Positions 5,855 through 12,822 of a stretch of DNA of 13,448 nucleotides are shown here, piece by piece. Location: positions 4,814 to 18,261 of the forward strand of contig JAHFVB010000010.1 of assembly GCA_023264755.1 (NCBI GenBank), written 5' to 3'. The notes below the pieces were generated by a model. It saw only the letters and a program-made list of their open reading frames with translations. It did no database searches and was not told where the DNA came from. The position numbers were made by a program, and so were the translations under genes. Positions within the stretch are counted from its first letter, which is position 1; each line of letters opens with the position of its first letter. This DNA comes from Mycobacterium sp. (GTDB taxonomy: Bacteria; Actinomycetota; Actinomycetes; Mycobacteriales; Mycobacteriaceae).

Positions 5855-8800
5855 CTAACCCGCCCAGACGTCCTCGACGTAGTGGTCGGACTCCACCAGC
5901 CCGATGAGCCAGTCGCGGGCCTGGTCCTCGTCCGCACCGGTGTGCGCGCGGTAGATGTCGAGGAAGGCCCGTCGCACGGCGGGGGCCATCTTGGCGCCGT
6001 CGCCACAAACGTAGACGTGGGTGTCCTTCGCGGGGTCGCCGAGCAGCTCCCAGACCTCCTCGGCGTCGGCGGCGATGCGATCCTGGACGTACCGCACCCC
6101 GTGCTGCGGCGCCCGGGAGAACGCGGGGCGCATCCGGACGATGCCCAGCCGGTCGGCCTCTTCGAACTGCTCGCGAAAGATGTAGTCCACGTCGGGATCT
6201 CGGACCCCGAAGAAGCACAACGCAGGCGAGTACGGCGTCCCCTCCTCCTTGGCCGCCAATCGGTCGCCCAGGAAGCCGCAGAACGGAGCCACCCCGGTGC
6301 CTGCGCTGACCAGGATGACGTTCCTGGCCGGGTCCGCGCCGGCGCGGAAGGCCTGACGGGCCGGGTCGACCCGCGCCCGGATTTGCGCTCCCGGGGTGAC
6401 GGCGGCCAGGTAATTCGATGCCACGCCCTGAAACGGCCCGTAACCGGAGTGCGCTGGTGCGTCGAGCACGCTCACCACGAGCCGGGCGACGTTCGGGGCG
6501 CGCCGCGACGACGAGGCGATGGAGTAGTGGCGCGGTGTCATGGGCTCCAGCAGTTCCAGCAGCTCCGCACCCGTGAGCGCGCACGCCGGAAACTGCAGCA
6601 GGCATTCCAGCGGGCTGAGCGTGCACGGTTCCGTCGCAGCGGCGAGCTCCTCGAGTCGGTCGCGTTCGGGTGGGCACGGATTGCGGGCCGCGAGGCGACG
6701 TAATTGGCTGCGGGTAGCCGGTTTGCGCAATTCCACGAAGTGGGTCAGCAGTTCCCGCACGCTCACCTCGCGGTCGAGCGCAATCACCCGGCGCGAGGTG
6801 CGCTTGGGGTTGATGGCCAGCCGCAGGTCGCCGTCGATGCCGAGCAGTTCGAGCACCGTGGTGACGAGCGCGGGTGGATTGTCGGCCAGCACGGTCAGGT
6901 GATCACCCGTCTGATACTCGACCCCCTCGGGAAGGGCAACGCTGACGAAGCGCTTGGCCTGCCCCACCGCGGCGTCGTCACTGACGAGTTCGACGTTGTC
7001 CAGCACGGTCATTGGGGTCACCGCGAACCGCGCGTCGATCGCGGCGGTCACCGGCCCGACGATGGGGTGCAGTTCGTAGAGCGGTTCGTCCGCGTCGGTG
7101 ACCGGCGTGGCGTCCGGGTCGCCGAAGTGCTCGGACAGCGCCGCCGACAGCGCCGCGGAGAACTCCTCGACCGTCCCGTTGAGGTCCCCGGAGGTGTCGG
7201 CCGAGGCGCGTGGGACCAGCGCTCGGGCGCCGAGTTCGGTCAGCCGCTCGTCGATGCGCTTGGGCACCGCCTGGTAGGTGTCGGCCCAGTTGCGGTCGCC
7301 AACCCCGAGCACGGCGAAGTACGGGGAGCCGGGCAGGGGCTCGGTTGCGTCGAGCAGCCAGGCGAGGAACGCGCGCGCGTCGTCGGTCGGCTGGCCGTTG
7401 TACGACGACGCGACGACGAGGGTCGCATCGACTTCCGGCAGCCCGCCGGCGAAGTCGTCGAGCGGTGCCACGGTGGTGGTGCACCCGAGGTCGGCGGCCT
7501 CCTCGGCAAGCTGCTTGGCCAACGCCCGGCACGTCCCCAGATTCGAGCCGTGCAGCACGGCCAGCGTGGTGCCGGCCTTGACGGGGGTCGCGACGCCCGA
7601 CGGAACCTTGGGTGCCGGCTCGGCTTGCTGGGCATCCTGGGCTGCCACGCCGTGCCGGTCCTCGGGTGCGCGCCGGAGCACGTCGAGCGTGAAGCCCGCC
7701 GGCCGCCGGCTGCGGCCTTCCCAGTGCAGCACATAGTGTTGCGAGTCGATCAGGCGATAGCGGTGCACCAGCCGGGCGAGCGCCATGGTGGCCTCGTGCA
7801 GAGCGAACTGCCGCCCGATGCAGGAACGGGCCCCGGTGCCGAAGGGCTTGTACAGCCCGGTGGGCCGGGCGGCGGCCCTGGCGGTGTCGAACCGGTCCGG
7901 ATCGAAGATCTCGACGTTGTCGCCCCATTCCGGTTGCCGGTGCAGGGCGCCGGTGAGGACGGTGACGGCCTCGCCCCGCTTGACGAGGTAGCTGCCACCG
8001 ATGACGGTGTCCGCCAAGGCCATTCGGTCGAAATTGGACACCGGCGGGGACAGTCGCAGCGTTTCGTTGATCACCTGTCGCAGATAGGTGAGCTTGCTGA
8101 TGTCGTCGTAGGTCGGCTGATAGTCGTCGTCGAGGCCGAATACCGCGTCGACCTCGGCCTGCACGCGGGCCAACACCGCCGGATGCTGCATCAGGCCGTA
8201 GAGCGCCGTGGGCATCAGCTCCGACGTGGTCAGCTGACCGGCGATCAGGAAGGTCATGATCTGGTTGCGGACGTTCTCCGGCTCGAGCAGCGGCGCGCCG
8301 GCGGAATCGCGCCCCAGCATCAGATACAGCAGGTCGTCGGAGTCACCGGCCGCGCCGGTGCGGTGTTGGTCGATCATGTCGTCGAAGGCGCCGTGTAGGT
8401 ACGTCAGTTCCTTCGCGAATTCGGCTGTCGGCTTACCGGGTTCGCCCTTTCCGAGCTCGCCGAAGGCGGCGGTGAAGCTCTGCGGAACGGGGGCGAGGCC
8501 GGGGTAGTCGAACGAGTCGAAGTGCGCCCCGAATCCGGCCAGGGCGACGGTGTCCATCGCGAGCTTCTGCAAGTCGGCCGAGGCGTCCACCGGCCGCTGC
8601 CCCGCGGCCCCATCCCAGCGGGCGAGCAGCTGGCTGCCGATGTCGAGCATGGCGCCGTGATAGTTGCGTAGCCCCGCGTAGCTGAAGCCGGGCATCAGGA
8701 CGTCGTGGGCCTTCTGCCAGTTCGGCTCGCCGTAGTAGGAGGTGAACAGCCCGTCGCCGGCCAGCTCACGGACCTGGGCCAAGGGCTGCATCAGGTTCTT

Positions 8801-9031
8801 GGTGAACCGGGCTTCATCGCAGAGCTCCTCGACCAACTCCAACGAGCAGGCGTACAGCTTTCGGGTGCCGCTGAACTCGCCGTAGAACAGTGGCCCGTAG
8901 AGCTCGCCGAGGAGGTCGATGGGTTGGGCGTAGGGGCGCCCGACCAACTCCGACGGGCCGGGCAGCGTCCCTGCCGCGGTCGGAACGTGCTCCAGGTCCG
9001 GGGGTGGCGAGGGAGCGAATTCGGGACTCAT
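5855..9031 (-). CDS. self-sufficient cytochrome P450 fused to NADPH-P450 reductase (CYP102/BM3 type)
   Basis: The product is 1058 residues from ATG at 9031 (AGGGG 6 bases upstream); P450 BM3 has 1049. The upstream in-frame extension to 9286 lacks P450 character. The haem domain (about 20-455) has I-helix AGQLTTS (264-270), ExxR at Glu323/Arg326 and the haem loop FGTGARSCIG with Cys404. After a linker (456-485) comes a flavodoxin-like FMN domain (488-638) with HGSNLGT and SSYNGQP. The FAD/NADPH domain (650-1058) has RHYSIASS (834-841), GVASNYLA, the nucleotide loop AGTGVAPF, CGDGAKMAP, and Ser972-Arg973 where BM3 binds the NADPH 2'-phosphate. It ends DVWAG, as BM3 does. The family hydroxylates or epoxidises fatty acids and similar substrates with NADPH and O2 (EC 1.14.14.1 and 1.6.2.4). 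Oddities: BM3 Glu267 is Leu267 here, and the carboxylate anchor Arg47 aligns with Thr56, while Tyr51 (Tyr60) and Phe87 (Phe96) are kept. No adjacent TetR-type regulator is present. Confidence 0.97.
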   Translation of the reverse strand: MSPEFAPSPPPDLEHVPTAAGTLPGPSELVGRPYAQPIDLLGELYGPLFYGEFSGTRKLYACSLELVEELCDEARFTKNLMQPLAQVRELAGDGLFTSYYGEPNWQKAHDVLMPGFSYAGLRNYHGAMLDIGSQLLARWDGAAGQRPVDASADLQKLAMDTVALAGFGAHFDSFDYPGLAPVPQSFTAAFGELGKGEPGKPTAEFAKELTYLHGAFDDMIDQHRTGAAGDSDDLLYLMLGRDSAGAPLLEPENVRNQIMTFLIAGQLTTSELMPTALYGLMQHPAVLARVQAEVDAVFGLDDDYQPTYDDISKLTYLRQVINETLRLSPPVSNFDRMALADTVIGGSYLVKRGEAVTVLTGALHRQPEWGDNVEIFDPDRFDTARAAARPTGLYKPFGTGARSCIGRQFALHEATMALARLVHRYRLIDSQHYVLHWEGRSRRPAGFTLDVLRRAPEDRHGVAAQDAQQAEPAPKVPSGVATPVKAGTTLAVLHGSNLGTCRALAKQLAEEAADLGCTTTVAPLDDFAGGLPEVDATLVVASSYNGQPTDDARAFLAWLLDATEPLPGSPYFAVLGVGDRNWADTYQAVPKRIDERLTELGARALVPRASADTSGDLNGTVEEFSAALSAALSEHFGDPDATPVTDADEPLYELHPIVGPVTAAIDARFAVTPMTVLDNVELVSDDAAVGQAKRFVSVALPEGVEYQTGDHLTVLADNPPALVTTVLELLGIDGDLRLAINPKRTSRRVIALDREVSVRELLTHFVELRKPATRSQLRRLAARNPCPPERDRLEELAAATEPCTLSPLECLLQFPACALTGAELLELLEPMTPRHYSIASSSRRAPNVARLVVSVLDAPAHSGYGPFQGVASNYLAAVTPGAQIRARVDPARQAFRAGADPARNVILVSAGTGVAPFCGFLGDRLAAKEEGTPYSPALCFFGVRDPDVDYIFREQFEEADRLGIVRMRPAFSRAPQHGVRYVQDRIAADAEEVWELLGDPAKDTHVYVCGDGAKMAPAVRRAFLDIYRAHTGADEDQARDWLIGLVESDHYVEDVWAG

Positions 9032-9055
9032 GTCTGGCCCCTTTCGGAGATTGGC

Positions 9056-9082
9056 GGTCGAGCTTCGTAGGTCGAGCTTCGT
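9056..9082. repeat. tandem 13-base direct repeat upstream of the P450 gene
   Basis: GGTCGAGCTTCGT occurs exactly at 9056-9068 and again at 9070-9082, separated by one A, giving a 14-base period. It lies 25-51 bases before the P450 start, between its ribosome binding site and the upstream GC-rich region. Tandem exact repeats at this position often mark a regulator binding site. The repeat itself is certain; the operator role is inferred. Confidence 0.7.
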
Positions 9083-9385
9083 CGGGCCTAGTGTGGCGGC
9101 CGAAACGCCCGAGGCGGTCGCAAATCGCCGCGATCGGCGTGGTGAGCACTCTGCGTGCGCCCGAGGACGGCGCACCATCGACCCTTCCGCTCGTCCAACG
9201 CAAGGCGCAACGGGACGGGTTTTGGCGATTCCGGCTAACGGGCGCAGCGCGGCCGCGGGCCTCCTGGGCTGGCAAATCCGTCGCACCCAGCAGCGGCGGC
9301 ATCGCTTGGTGCGCTTCGGCTCTGGTCCGAAGGGCCGGCCCGCGCCGTAGCGGTTGCTCGAATACCTCAGTCAGCAAATCACTTT

Positions 9386-9401
9386 GGCGGCGTAAACCGC
9401 C
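9386..9401. promoter_or_regulatory. small inverted repeat upstream of the secreted protein gene
   Basis: GGCGG (9386-9390) and CCGCC (9397-9401) flank the AT-containing centre CGTAAA. It is 69-84 bases before the GTG at 9470. This could be an operator or a weak hairpin. The arms are short, so chance is possible in GC-rich DNA. Confidence 0.25.
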
Positions 9402-9469
9402 CGCATCGTGCCACACTTATCAGTCCACCAAGGCCGTGTGCCGCGGCCAGGCGTGGAGCAGGAGGACAG

Positions 9470-10696
9470 GTGACGGCCTCTACGTGGCGGATCGCTGCAG
9501 GTACGTGTGTGATCGTCGTCGGCGTGCTCGTCGCGGGCGGCCCGATCGCACGCGCCGATTCCGACTCGGCCCCCAGTCAGGCCAGCGGTGGATCCAGTGC
9601 GGGCGGCAACGAGCAACCTAGCCAGCCGGCCTCGACTACCAAGGCGACCAAGGAGGCCAAGGCGACCAAGACGGGGCGCCCGACGCCCCTGCACGTGTCG
9701 ACCACGATCGGGATCGGTTCGCGTCGACCCGCCCAGTCGGGCTCGTCGGGTAGCGGCAACTCGACCGCGACCCCGTCCACGCCTCCGCGCAGCAAGGTCG
9801 GCGCCACCCGCGTCAACCGGTCGGCGACCGCGCCCACGGGGGACACCGCACCGTCCAGCGCAACCGCACCGCCCAGCGCAACCGCACCGCCCAGCGCAAC
9901 CGCCGCCGCCTCCGCGCTCGCTGCGGCCATTCCGCAGGCCATCGCCCCCGTGCTCGCCGCGGTCACCTCGGCCGAGACTCAAATCGGGCCCACGGTGACG
10001 ACTGCGGTGACGACCGTCGGCACCTTGGTCCAAGGCGTGGTGCAACCCGTGGCCGAGCTCGTCGCCATCCTTCCGGAATTGGCGGCGTCGCTCACCAGCT
10101 CCCTCGGCGACTTCCACGTGAGCCTCGTGATCGGCGTCGCTGGCCTGCCATCTACCGGGGAAACCATCGTGGTCAGCGGGCCGTCGTCCGCTGAGCGTCA
10201 GTTGCCTACGGCGGCGCCGCAGTTCGGGCCAGCACCGTTCGGCGCCACGGGAACTCCAGCACCCGTCCCTGCGAGCACGCAGCCGGCCGCGCGGCCCGTG
10301 GCCGTCCCGTACGACCTCGTCGCAGCGCTCGGGGCCGCTGGAGCGTCGGTCCCGAACGCCCCGGTGGCGACCAGCACCGCCAGCCCGGGCGGCGGGAACT
10401 CCTTCCTCAAGACCTATGGCGGGCTCGTCGACGTAGCGGTTGCCGTCTCGCTGGCGGCGCTGGTTGCGGCAGCCTTCCCCGGGGTGCTCGGAATCTTCCT
10501 TCCGACTGCCGCGGGAGCGCGCATCGGATATCGACAAGCGAAGGCGCACGGCATGATTCGCGGTGCGTCCGCCGCGCGTTTCGCTGCCACCGGCCCGGTC
10601 GGGATCGTGCGTTCCGGAAATCTGGTGACGTTGCGCACCAGGCCGTCGGGGCTCGAGCGGGCCCACCCGGCCGAACTCGGTCAACAGGTGGCCTGA
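9470..10696 (+). CDS. secreted, Ala/Pro/Ser-rich protein with C-terminal membrane segment
   Basis: The product is 408 residues from GTG at 9470, preceded by a strong AGGAGGA. The signal peptide has a hydrophobic core at about 8-24 and an ARA cleavage site at 27-29. The mature N-terminal half is low-complexity: Ser/Gly/Gln-rich (30-56), a Lys/Ala/Thr repeat (KATKEAKATKTG, 58-69), Ser/Gly/Thr-rich sequence, then TAPSSA/TAPPSA repeats (126-144). A more ordered Ala/Val/Thr-rich part (150-225) and a second Pro/Ala region (240-310) follow. A hydrophobic segment at about 319-346 could anchor it in the membrane, leaving a basic C-terminal tail (RIGYRQAKAHG onwards) in the cytoplasm. The layout suggests an envelope protein spanning or decorating the wall; no enzyme motif is seen. 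The family is not recognised with certainty, though similar Pro/Ala-rich anchored proteins are common in mycobacteria. It lies 199 bases upstream of the kinase gene. Confidence 0.85.
   Translation: MTASTWRIAAGTCVIVVGVLVAGGPIARADSDSAPSQASGGSSAGGNEQPSQPASTTKATKEAKATKTGRPTPLHVSTTIGIGSRRPAQSGSSGSGNSTATPSTPPRSKVGATRVNRSATAPTGDTAPSSATAPPSATAPPSATAAASALAAAIPQAIAPVLAAVTSAETQIGPTVTTAVTTVGTLVQGVVQPVAELVAILPELAASLTSSLGDFHVSLVIGVAGLPSTGETIVVSGPSSAERQLPTAAPQFGPAPFGATGTPAPVPASTQPAARPVAVPYDLVAALGAAGASVPNAPVATSTASPGGGNSFLKTYGGLVDVAVAVSLAALVAAAFPGVLGIFLPTAAGARIGYRQAKAHGMIRGASAARFAATGPVGIVRSGNLVTLRTRPSGLERAHPAELGQQVA
9848..9901 (+). repeat. three tandem 18-base coding repeats
   Basis: Three copies of GCACCGCCCAGCGCAACC lie at 9848-9865, 9866-9883 and 9884-9901, the first with T for C at one position. 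They are in frame inside the secreted protein gene and encode APSSAT/APPSAT units. Near-perfect DNA identity suggests recent slippage expansion, so copy number may vary between strains. Confidence 0.85.
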
Positions 10697-10854
10697 AGGT
10701 CCCACGTTCACGACCCGGTATCCGAGAGCTACGCTGCGGCGCAAGGGAATTCGGCGATATCTGCGGTACGTGCGGCAGGCGACCGTGATTGACGGGACGG
10801 CCTGCGAACCGCTCACGTCAGTGCTGGCCCCTGGCGGCTGCGGCCGAAGGGGGT

Positions 10855-10881
10855 TAGCGTCTCAAGGGTCTCCCCAGACCC
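10855..10881 (+). promoter_or_regulatory. candidate -10 element and leader hairpin of the sensor kinase gene
   Basis: TAGCGT (10855-10860) fits the TAnnnT -10 pattern. Directly after it is a perfect hairpin: GGGTCT (10866-10871), loop CCCC, AGACCC (10876-10881). The ribosome binding site GGAGA starts one base later at 10883. Transcription from this -10 would start at about the hairpin, which could therefore be an operator at +1 or a structure that affects ribosome access. No good -35 is visible. Confidence 0.4.
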
Positions 10882-10895
10882 CGGAGACGCGGAGC

Positions 10896-12608
10896 GTGGC
10901 AGTCGACATGAGCGACGGTGATTCGGCGTTTGCCGCCATGGGACGTGCTGCCGTGGCCGGAACCATTCGAGCGCAGCTGGCCGAGTTGCTAGGTGCCCGC
11001 GATCAGATGGAACGACTGCTGCAGTTCACCGTCGGGCTCGCCTCCGATCTCGACCTGGACGCGACGCTGCGCCGCATCGTGACGGCAGCCATGGAGCTGA
11101 CCGGCGCCGGCTATGGCGCCCTGGGCGTGCTGGGCGCAGAGGGCACGTTGGTGTCGTTTCTGCACTCGGGCATGGACGACGCGACGGTGGCCCAGATCGG
11201 TCAGCTGCCCGTTGGCAAGGGCGTGCTCGGTGTGCTGCTCGACCAACCCCGGCCAGTGCGTCTCGACGAGCTGAGCGCGCACCCGGCCGCCGTCGGATTC
11301 CCCGCCAATCACCCGCCCATGCGGGCTCTGCTCGGGGTGCCGATCATCATTCGCGAGAAGATGTTCGGCAGCCTCTATCTGACCGAGCCGAAGGCGCGGG
11401 CGGCGTTCACCGAATCCGACGAGGCCGTGGCCCGGGCGTTGGCGTCGGCAGCGGCCGTCGCGATCGACAATGCCCGCTTGTTCGAGCACGAGCGCGCGAC
11501 CGCGAGTTGGATGGAGGCCAGTCGCGCCATGACCGCCATGCTGACCGAGGCCGACTCCGCGGTGCAGCCCTTGCAGTTGATTGCCGAACACGCCTGCCAG
11601 CTCACCGAGGCCGAACAGGCGATCGTGCTCGTGCCGACGGTGACCGACCTACCCGCCAAGGACGTCGAGACGCTGGTGGTGTCGACGGCGGTCGGACTTT
11701 CGGCAGAGGAAGTGGTCGGCCGCGAGGTGCCGGTTCTGGGGTCGACGATCGGTGAAGTCTTCCGTTCGGGCGTGCCGCAGCTCACCGATCGGTTCCATCA
11801 CCCCATTCGGGGATTCACCGACGTCGGGCAACGGCCCGCGATCGTGATGCCGCTGCGAGCCCGAAATTCCGTGCTCGGCGTCCTGGCCGTCGCCCGCAAC
11901 GAGCGTCAAGCTCCGTTCGCGGTCAACCAGCTTCAGCTGTTGAGTGACTTCGCCGATCATGCGGCCGTCGCACTCACCTTGGCCGTCGGTCGGGAGCGGA
12001 CCCGCGAGTTGACGATCATCGCCGACCGCGACCGGATCGCCCACGACTTGCACGACCATGTCATCCAACGGCTGTTCGCCGCCGGCATGGACCTGCAGGG
12101 CACCATCGCCCGGTCGCGGTCGCCCGAAGTCGTCAAACGGTTGAACCGCACCGTCAACGATCTGCAAGCCACCATCGACGAGATTCGTGGCACGATCTTC
12201 GCCCTTCGGTCGTCAGGGGTTGCCGACGGATTCCGCCAGCAGGTTCAGAACGCGATCGCCCAGCTGACCGAGGACCGGCACATCGAGACCTCGGTGCGCA
12301 TTTCCGGACCGTTGAGTGCGGTCGGTAAGGAGCTGGCCGAGCAGGCCCTGCCCGTCCTCATCGAGGCCGTGAGCAATGCGGTGCGGCATTCTGGCGCTGT
12401 GCATCTCGTGGTGGAGTTCGCCGTCGGCGACGAGCTGAGCATCGACGTCACCGATGACGGCTGCGGCATCGACCCCACCAACGCGCGGCACAGCGGTTTG
12501 GCCAACATGGTGCGGCGCGCCGAACTGGCTGGCGGTCGCTGCGCCATCGGCACCCCGCTTGGCGGCGGCACCCACGTGCGGTGGATCGCGCCGTTGGGGT
12601 CCGGCTAG
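10896..12608 (+). CDS. DosS/DosT-like haem-GAF sensor histidine kinase
   Basis: The product is 570 residues from GTG at 10896, with GGAGA (10883-10887) 8 bases upstream; ATG at 10908 is an alternative. DosT and DosS of M. tuberculosis are of similar size. Domain order: GAF-A (about 52-200), GAF-B (221-370), dimerisation/phosphoacceptor (376-442) with DLHD and His386, and HATPase (483-567) with N-box Asn494, G-boxes DDGCG (520-524) and GGGTH (556-560). In GAF-A, His139 in NHPPMR matches the DosS haem ligand His149, and Tyr161, exactly 22 residues later, matches DosS Tyr171 on the distal side. This supports haem binding and sensing of O2, NO or CO, or of redox state. There are no membrane segments, so it is cytosolic. 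A DosR-type response regulator would be the expected partner but is not adjacent. The USP neighbour recalls M. tuberculosis dosT (Rv2027c), which is flanked by USP genes. Confidence 0.93.
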   Translation: MAVDMSDGDSAFAAMGRAAVAGTIRAQLAELLGARDQMERLLQFTVGLASDLDLDATLRRIVTAAMELTGAGYGALGVLGAEGTLVSFLHSGMDDATVAQIGQLPVGKGVLGVLLDQPRPVRLDELSAHPAAVGFPANHPPMRALLGVPIIIREKMFGSLYLTEPKARAAFTESDEAVARALASAAAVAIDNARLFEHERATASWMEASRAMTAMLTEADSAVQPLQLIAEHACQLTEAEQAIVLVPTVTDLPAKDVETLVVSTAVGLSAEEVVGREVPVLGSTIGEVFRSGVPQLTDRFHHPIRGFTDVGQRPAIVMPLRARNSVLGVLAVARNERQAPFAVNQLQLLSDFADHAAVALTLAVGRERTRELTIIADRDRIAHDLHDHVIQRLFAAGMDLQGTIARSRSPEVVKRLNRTVNDLQATIDEIRGTIFALRSSGVADGFRQQVQNAIAQLTEDRHIETSVRISGPLSAVGKELAEQALPVLIEAVSNAVRHSGAVHLVVEFAVGDELSIDVTDDGCGIDPTNARHSGLANMVRRAELAGGRCAIGTPLGGGTHVRWIAPLGSG

Positions 12609-12822
12609 CTGCGCCCGAACGCGGCGCCCAAGGCTGCGCTCAAGTGGCGCGGAAGCGTGGATTGGGCGCTGGGCGGCGCATACTGTCAACAGCGGGTGGA
12701 TTGGGTCCTGGTTGAATCTCGAAGATCCCTCGTTAGGTGTGCTCGGTATCCAACCCGTGCGTTGAGAAGCAGCGTTTTGACCGTTCGCGCCGAACCGAAG
12801 CGGCTACCGCGGCAGCGGCAGG

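Larger units (their letters stand above)
9032..9469. promoter_or_regulatory. 438-base divergent intergenic region between P450 and secreted protein
   Basis: This spacer lies between the starts of two divergent genes. Frames cross it on both strands, but none has a ribosome binding site or recognisable protein character. Near the P450 side is the tandem 13-base repeat at 9056-9082. A small perfect hairpin CGCCG-cgat-CGGCG is at 9126-9139. Near the other gene are the GGCGG/CCGCC inverted repeat (9386-9401), a more AT-rich stretch (9360-9425) with TTATCA near 9418, and a strong AGGAGGA ribosome binding site at 9460-9466. No confident -10/-35 pair is visible for either gene. Confidence 0.5.

Noticed and set aside
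6704..8398. A 564-codon open frame on the plus strand opposite the P450 gene
   Set aside because: It is antisense to a clearly coding gene. Its composition (Gly, Arg, Val, Gln, His-rich) and lack of domains or a ribosome binding site fit a GC-rich shadow frame.
9371..10816. A 481-codon minus-strand frame over the secreted protein gene
   Set aside because: It is an Arg/Gly-rich shadow; the plus strand has a signal peptide and strong ribosome binding site.
12657..12705. GTGGATTGGG repeated at 12657-12666 and 12696-12705
   Set aside because: Two short copies 39 bases apart between convergent genes; too short to separate from chance and with no further structure.
12783..12810. Small hairpins (GTTCG/CGAAC and GCGG/CCGC) after the USP stop
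   Set aside because: Stems of only 4-5 bases are frequent by chance in this composition; they may be part of a terminator, but the evidence is weak.
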